The notes beneath the pieces are model-generated. The model was not told the DNA's origin. It searched no databases and worked only from the letters and a program-made list of their open reading frames with translations. A stretch of DNA of 64,000 nt from Pseudoflavonifractor intestinihominis (GTDB lineage Bacteria; Bacillota; Clostridia; Oscillospirales; Oscillospiraceae), in the NCBI RefSeq assembly GCF_040096055.1, contig NZ_JBBMFK010000012.1:1-64000 (forward strand), written 5' to 3'. Position numbers and translations under genes: made by a program. Below are positions 59,903-64,000 of the stretch, piece after piece (position 1 is the stretch's first letter; the number at the start of each line of letters is the position of its first letter).

Positions 59903-60934
59903 TCAGCAGATAAACATGGCGTCGCCGAAGGAGAAGAACCGGTATTTCTCCCGCACCGCCTCCTCATAGGCCGCCAGAATGTGCTCCCGTCCCGCCAGGG
60001 CGGACACCAGCATGATCAGCGTGGACTCAGGCAGGTGGAAGTTGGTGATCAGGCAGTCCAGCGCCTTAAAGCGGTAGCCGGGATAGATATAGATGCTGGT
60101 CCAGCCGGCGCTCTCCTTCAGCGTGCCGTCCTCAGCCGCCCAGCTCTCAATGGTCCGGCAGGAGGTGGTGCCCACGCAGATGACCCGGCCGCCATTGGCC
60201 TTGGTCTCATTGATGATATCCGCCGTCTTCTGGGAGATCATGCAGTACTCGGCGTGCATCTCGTGGTCCGTGATGTTCTCCTCCTTCACAGGCCGGAAGG
60301 TGCCCAGGCCCACATGGAGGGTCACATAGGCCAGGCGCACGCCCATGGCCTCGATCTGAGCCAGCAGCTCCTTTGTAAAGTGGAGACCAGCGGTGGGAGC
60401 GGCGGCGGAGCCCACCTCACGGGAGTACACCGTCTGGTACCGCTCCGGGTCGTTGAGCTCCTCCTTGATATAGGGCGGCAGGGGCATCTTGCCCAGCTGC
60501 TCCAGGATCTCCAGGAAAATCCCCTCATAGTGGAACTCGATCAGCCGGTTTCCGCCCTCCACCTCCTCCAGCACATCGGCGGTCAGCAGGCCGTCGCCGA
60601 AGGAGAGTTTGGTGCCCGGCTTCACCTTCCGGCCGGGCCGCACCAGACACTCCCAGACCTTGTTGCCCCGGTCGATGAGCAGCAGCACCTCCACTGCGCC
60701 CCCCGTGGGCTCCCGGTGGCCCAGCAGACGGGCGGGCAGCACCCGGGAGTCGTTGAGCACCAGGCAGTCGCCGGGGCGGAGGAAGTTGGGCAGCTCATAG
60801 AAGTGGTGGTGGGAGGTCTCCCCCGTCTCCTTGTTGAGCACCATCAGCCGGGAGCCGTCCCGCCGGTCCAGCGGCGTCTGGGCGATCAGCTCCTGGGGAA
60901 GGTCGTAGTAAAAATCAGATGTTTTCAGTTCCAT
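59903..60934 (-). CDS. queA: S-adenosylmethionine:tRNA ribosyltransferase-isomerase QueA (343 aa)
   Basis: Transfers the ribosyl part of SAM to preQ1-tRNA to make epoxyqueuosine. MELKTSDFYYDLPQELIAQTPL, RDGSRLMVL, NDSRVLPARL and the C-terminal LITNFHLPESTLIMLVSAL are diagnostic. Full length. Cotranscribed with tgt 35 bases away. Confidence 0.97.
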   Translation of the reverse strand: MELKTSDFYYDLPQELIAQTPLDRRDGSRLMVLNKETGETSHHHFYELPNFLRPGDCLVLNDSRVLPARLLGHREPTGGAVEVLLLIDRGNKVWECLVRPGRKVKPGTKLSFGDGLLTADVLEEVEGGNRLIEFHYEGIFLEILEQLGKMPLPPYIKEELNDPERYQTVYSREVGSAAAPTAGLHFTKELLAQIEAMGVRLAYVTLHVGLGTFRPVKEENITDHEMHAEYCMISQKTADIINETKANGGRVICVGTTSCRTIESWAAEDGTLKESAGWTSIYIYPGYRFKALDCLITNFHLPESTLIMLVSALAGREHILAAYEEAVREKYRFFSFGDAMFIC

Positions 60935-60983
60935 GCTCTTGTTGTTCCCTGCTTTCAGATTGAAAATAACACGCCGGATTGGT

Positions 60984-62642
60984 TTATCGGATCTCCACGC
61001 CGGTGTAGTAGAACTTCAGAATGTCCACATAGGTCTTCCCTGCCTGGGCCATGGCGTAGGCGCCCCACTGGCTCATGCCCACGTTGTGGCCGTAGCCGGC
61101 TCCGGTGAAGGTGAAGCTGCCGCCTGTGGAGCCGGAGGAGGTCAGCACCTCTGTGCCGCTGCCGGTGATGACATAGGGCGTGCCGCTGATGGCGGACACA
61201 TTTCCGCCGCCGTCAATGGCGTAGGCACCCGAGACAGAGGACAGCGTTCCGCCGTCCTCGTTAACGTAGTAGCTCCCGCCGCTTCCTCCGGTGACGGTGA
61301 ACCGGGGCGACTTCACGCCCAGGAAGATCCGGCAGTTGTCGCAGCCGGTGATGGTCCAGCTGCTGCCCTTTGTATCCGTAAAGGTCAACGCCCTTATATT
61401 TCCTGTGGCTGTGTATTCCGACACCCGCACGCTGGCCAGCGTGCCGCAGTTGCGGCCGGAGGAGCGCAGCTTGGCAGCCAGCTCATCGGCGGTAAAGGTA
61501 TAGCTCCAGTTGTAGCCGGAAATTTTGCTGGCCACCGTGGCCTCCCAGGGATCCGTGACACCAACCAGGTAGGGCAGGTCGCCGCCCCAGACGTTCTTGG
61601 CGCTCTCCGTAGCGCCGCCGTCCGAGGAGAAATAATAGGTCTCCGCAATGGATCCGTTGTACCATACGTACTGGCCTGACGTCTCCTGGGCTGCCCGGTA
61701 TGTATTGTCGTTGACAGAGCCTGCGCCGGGATAGGCCTGGCAGTGGGTGGTGGCGCACAGGTCAAAGCCGCTGGAGGTGTGGCGTCCCGTGCAGGAGGCT
61801 GCATAGCTCCGGGCGGTGACCGCCTGGGCCTTCAGGGCCTCCAACGGCCAGGAGGGGCTCATCTCCTGGGAGATGACGCAGTTGATGTAGTCCTCCCGGT
61901 CCACCACATTGACCACCGTCAGGTTGCCGCCGTTGATGCGCTGGTAGCGGAACCCGCCGTAGTACTTCTGCTTGGCGTACCAGGTCAGGGTCTTGACCGA
62001 GTTGTCCAGCCCGGGCAGCACCCCCAGAGAGAGGGACGCGCCGCCGTCGAACTGAAAGAGAATGGTGCTGGTGCCCGTCTTGACCACAGACACGCCGTAG
62101 CTGCTGGTTCCGCAGACAGTGGCGCCCGAGACGCCCAGTGCGGTCAGGGCCGTGTTGGCCTCCTCCGACGTGAGGTAGGCCCCCATCCGGACCGTATAGG
62201 TCCCGTTGGTCCAGGCGGGGAATCCGCCGGACACAGCAGCCGCCGCGGCGGACACCTGCTCAAAGGTCGTATAAGTGCCCGGCAGCTGGATGTGGTAGCA
62301 GCCCACGGCGATGGACGAGGTCTGGGCGTCGGTATAGCCGTTCAGACCGCTGGAGAGGGGGCCGTACCAGACGTTCTGGGTCTTGACCACCGAGATGCCG
62401 GTCTCCGTGGTATAGCCCAGCTGGACGAAGTTGAGGCTGTCGTCATAGTAGCCCAGCCGGTATCCGCTGCCGGTGCTGTTGAGCAGGTTGGCGCCGGGGA
62501 CGGCGTCGGTACCGTAGGTCAGCCCGATACGGATGCTGGAACTCATGGGGATGCTGGCCGCCTGGGCGGGCACGGGAAGCGCAGGGAGCGCCAGCGCGGC
62601 TGCAAGAGCCAGCGCTGCAAATTGCATCAGCTTTTTTTTCAT
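60984..62642 (-). CDS. Exported SpoIID/LytB-domain protein (552 aa)
   Basis: Signal peptide (LALAAALALPALPVPAQAA), a SPOR-like part at about 60-160 (YTVRMGAYLTSEEANTALTALG), then the SpoIID/LytB domain with VVNVVDREDYINCVISQEMSPSWPLEALKAQAV, HCQAYPG, SSDGGATESAKNVWGG and a closing GAGYGHNVGMSQWGAYAMA. SpoIID-like enzymes are lytic transglycosylases acting on peptidoglycan. The added N-terminal part makes it unlike canonical sporulation SpoIID; a vegetative wall role (LytB-like) is also possible. Start MKKKLMQF at 62642. Confidence 0.9.
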   Translation of the reverse strand: MKKKLMQFAALALAAALALPALPVPAQAASIPMSSSIRIGLTYGTDAVPGANLLNSTGSGYRLGYYDDSLNFVQLGYTTETGISVVKTQNVWYGPLSSGLNGYTDAQTSSIAVGCYHIQLPGTYTTFEQVSAAAAAVSGGFPAWTNGTYTVRMGAYLTSEEANTALTALGVSGATVCGTSSYGVSVVKTGTSTILFQFDGGASLSLGVLPGLDNSVKTLTWYAKQKYYGGFRYQRINGGNLTVVNVVDREDYINCVISQEMSPSWPLEALKAQAVTARSYAASCTGRHTSSGFDLCATTHCQAYPGAGSVNDNTYRAAQETSGQYVWYNGSIAETYYFSSDGGATESAKNVWGGDLPYLVGVTDPWEATVASKISGYNWSYTFTADELAAKLRSSGRNCGTLASVRVSEYTATGNIRALTFTDTKGSSWTITGCDNCRIFLGVKSPRFTVTGGSGGSYYVNEDGGTLSSVSGAYAIDGGGNVSAISGTPYVITGSGTEVLTSSGSTGGSFTFTGAGYGHNVGMSQWGAYAMAQAGKTYVDILKFYYTGVEIR

Positions 62643-62682
62643 AGGAAACTCCAAATCTTTGGGATTGCCGCCGTTCCCTGTA

Positions 62683-62711
62683 TTGACACAGCAAAGCGGT
62701 TGTGATACTAT
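62683..62711 (+). promoter_or_regulatory. Sigma-A promoter of the asd leader
   Basis: TTGACA (62683-62688) and TACTAT (62706-62711) are separated by 17 bp, just upstream of the lysine riboswitch. Confidence 0.85.
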
Positions 62712-62733
62712 TTTCAAAAATCAACTGAATTAC

Positions 62734-62905
62734 TGCAAGATAGAGGTTGCGGTTTTCAAAAGTAGCGCGGTGAGGGCTCCGCTGGCCCGGCGATCCGCGT
62801 CAAAGGGAAAACCGCCGAAGGGAACGCGGGTACGGAACCGCCTTTCCTGGGCGCCGGGCACATCAGCCCTGCGACTGTCGCCGGTCCTCCGGCGGAGTGC
62901 TGTCT
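62734..62905 (+). promoter_or_regulatory. Lysine riboswitch (L-box) upstream of asd
   Basis: The conserved elements occur in order: AAGATAGAGGTTGCGG at the 5' end, TCAAAAGTA, AAAGGG, CGCCGAAG, CTGGGC, CTGTCG, and GGCGGAGTGCTGTC at the 3' end, matching the lysine riboswitch core. It controls the divergent asd gene, an enzyme of the lysine/threonine/methionine pathway. Confidence 0.93.
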
Positions 62906-62953
62906 GCTTTTGTAGTGCCGGGGCCGGACGACCGTCCCTGACATTATAGTACA

Positions 62954-62992
62954 AAATCAGCCGGTATGTAAACCCGCTGATTTCTTTTTTTA
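62954..62992 (+). terminator. Lysine riboswitch expression platform terminator
   Basis: The stem AAATCAGC (62954-62961) / GCTGATTT (62976-62983) with inner G-C pairs is followed by a run CTTTTTTT. High lysine should stop transcription here, 117 bases before asd. Confidence 0.85.
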
Positions 62993-63108
62993 TCCGGATG
63001 CATTTTTCGGGTCGCAGTCATTCATTTTGGTTTCCCTTCCGGCACTGGTCTTAAACCGGCCGGCGCCGGAATAGCATAAGTTAAAAGAGAGCGATGGAGG
63101 TCCTGAAC

Positions 63109-64000
63109 ATGAAGCAGTACAAAGTAGGCGTGATCGGCGCCACCGGTATGGTGGGCCAGCGTTTTGTCACCCTGATGGAGCACCACCCCTGGTTCCATCT
63201 CACCGTCGTGGCGGCCAGCGGCCGCAGCGCCGGCAAGACCTATGAGGAGGCCATCGGAGACCGCTGGGCCATGGACACTCCCATACCCGAGGAGGCCAAG
63301 AAGCTCATCGTCATGAACGCTCAGGAGGACGTGGACAAGATCGCCTCCATGGTGGACTTTGTGTTCTGCGCGGTGGATATGAAAAAGGACGAGATCCTGG
63401 CTCTGGAGGAGAACTACGCCCGCCACGAGTGCCCTGTGGTGTCCAACAACTCCGCCAACCGCTGGACCCCTGACGTGCCCATGGTGGTGCCTGAGATCAA
63501 TCCCGAGCACCTCCAGGTCATTGAGTCCCAGCGCCGCCGCCTGGGCACCACCCGCGGCTTCATCGCCGTCAAGTCCAACTGCTCCATCCAGAGCTACGTC
63601 CCCGCCCTGCACCCCCTGAAGGAGGCCTTCGGCCTCAAGCGGGTGCTGGCCTGCACCTACCAGGCCATCTCCGGCGCGGGCAAGACCTTCAAGACCTGGC
63701 CCGAGATGGTGGATAACCTGATCCCCTACATCGGCGGCGAGGAGGAGAAGAGCGAGAAGGAGCCCCTGAAGGTGTGGGGCAAGGTAGAGAACGGCGTCAT
63801 TGTCACCGCCGACTCCCCCGCCATCACCTCTCAGTGCCTGCGGGTGCCCGTGTCCAACGGCCACACCGCCGCTGTGTTCGTGGACTTCGAGCACAAGCCC
63901 ACCGTGGACGAGATCAAGGCCCTGTGGGCCAGCTACAAGGGCCGCGCCCAGGAGCTGGACCTGCCCACCGCCCCCAAGCAGTTCATCCACTACTTTGAGG
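63109..64000 (+). CDS. asd: Aspartate-semialdehyde dehydrogenase, cut by the window end
   Basis: Plus-strand gene starting at 63109 after GGAGGT and open to the end of the window (297 codons visible). N-terminal NADP-binding GVIGATGMVGQRF, catalytic Cys in SNCSIQS and the GVIVTADSPAI and VSNGHTAAVF blocks identify it. It reduces aspartyl phosphate for lysine, threonine and methionine synthesis. The archaeal/fungal-type sequence (QERxxxx-like long subunit) is common in clostridia. Lysine feedback is supplied by the leader. Confidence 0.95.
   Translation, partial: MKQYKVGVIGATGMVGQRFVTLMEHHPWFHLTVVAASGRSAGKTYEEAIGDRWAMDTPIPEEAKKLIVMNAQEDVDKIASMVDFVFCAVDMKKDEILALEENYARHECPVVSNNSANRWTPDVPMVVPEINPEHLQVIESQRRRLGTTRGFIAVKSNCSIQSYVPALHPLKEAFGLKRVLACTYQAISGAGKTFKTWPEMVDNLIPYIGGEEEKSEKEPLKVWGKVENGVIVTADSPAITSQCLRVPVSNGHTAAVFVDFEHKPTVDEIKALWASYKGRAQELDLPTAPKQFIHYFE

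Noticed and set aside
63022..63990. 322-codon minus-strand frame at the right end
   Set aside because: Antisense shadow of asd, which shows clear family motifs on the plus strand and has a riboswitch leader.
1..64000. CRISPR arrays, tRNA or rRNA genes, insertion sequences
   Set aside because: No regularly spaced repeat array, no cloverleaf-like or rRNA signature and no transposase gene was recognised on either strand. The absence is from reading, not a covariance search.

Overview
The window looks like chromosomal DNA of a spore-forming, high-GC member of the Clostridia, most like Oscillospiraceae (Flavonifractor/Lawsonibacter/Oscillibacter-type). This is inferred from gene content: a complete spoIIIA operon, spoIVA, sipL, spoVM, spoIIM, yunB and a sigH-type sigma factor, the SCIFF peptide with its radical SAM maturase, a class A RNase P RNA, a tyrosine T-box and a lysine riboswitch. 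No species call is possible from the sequence alone. Nearly every gene is on the minus strand; the clear exceptions are an XRE-type regulator (7612-7956), rnpB (26243-26590) and asd (63109 to the window end).

Region 1, positions 1 to about 13419, is visibly AT-richer and made of accessory genes. It ends inside spoIVA: the gene reads as normal SpoIVA for about 402 codons, then switches at about 13419 to unrelated sequence, losing roughly the last 95-100 residues. The island holds (a) a five-gene operon, 7381 down to 235: WYL regulator, Ycf46-like AAA+ ATPase, a protein with a PD-(D/E)XK-like signature plus a glycine-zipper segment, and two tandem paralogues with identical or near-identical ends; (b) an XRE regulator behind repeated CTATAAGCT boxes and two small excisionase-like proteins; (c) a coupled RecQ-like helicase and Rep-like protein downstream of a 29-bp perfect inverted repeat, possibly a replication module; (d) an unrecognised 552-residue protein. 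No integrase is visible, so the element must continue to the left of the window.

Region 2, 13.3-26.1 kb: the spore-coat basement layer cluster spoVM (a 23-codon gene), sipL and spoIVA, with sigma-E-like promoters, then ligA, a VanZ-like gene, yunB, a PLP enzyme (ynbB), three tandem M42 peptidases and murD. Divergent promoters separate murD from rnpB.

Region 3, 26.6-40.6 kb: an AI-2E family transporter, tyrS with an upstream zinc-ribbon gene under a tyrosine T-box, and the long collinear block nusB, Kae1-like, xseA, xseB, ispA, DUF212, dxs, tlyA, nadK, argR, recN, followed upstream by an Asp23 family gene.

Region 4, 40.7-45.6 kb: the complete spoIIIAA-AH operon behind a sigma-E-like promoter.

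Region 5, 45.7-64.0 kb: yebC, a Nif3-like gene, trmK, a DUF1858 gene, a zinc-ribbon gene, a sigH-type sigma gene, glmM, ruvCAB, xerD-spoIIM, proC, scfA-scfB, a TIGR04086-type membrane protein gene, yajC, tgt-queA, a SpoIID/LytB-domain exported protein, and a divergent asd controlled by a lysine riboswitch and terminator.

The two points that most deserve follow-up are the interruption of spoIVA, which may be a developmentally excised skin-like element or an inactivating insertion, and the WYL/AAA+/nuclease-like operon, which looks like an uncharacterised defence or conflict system.
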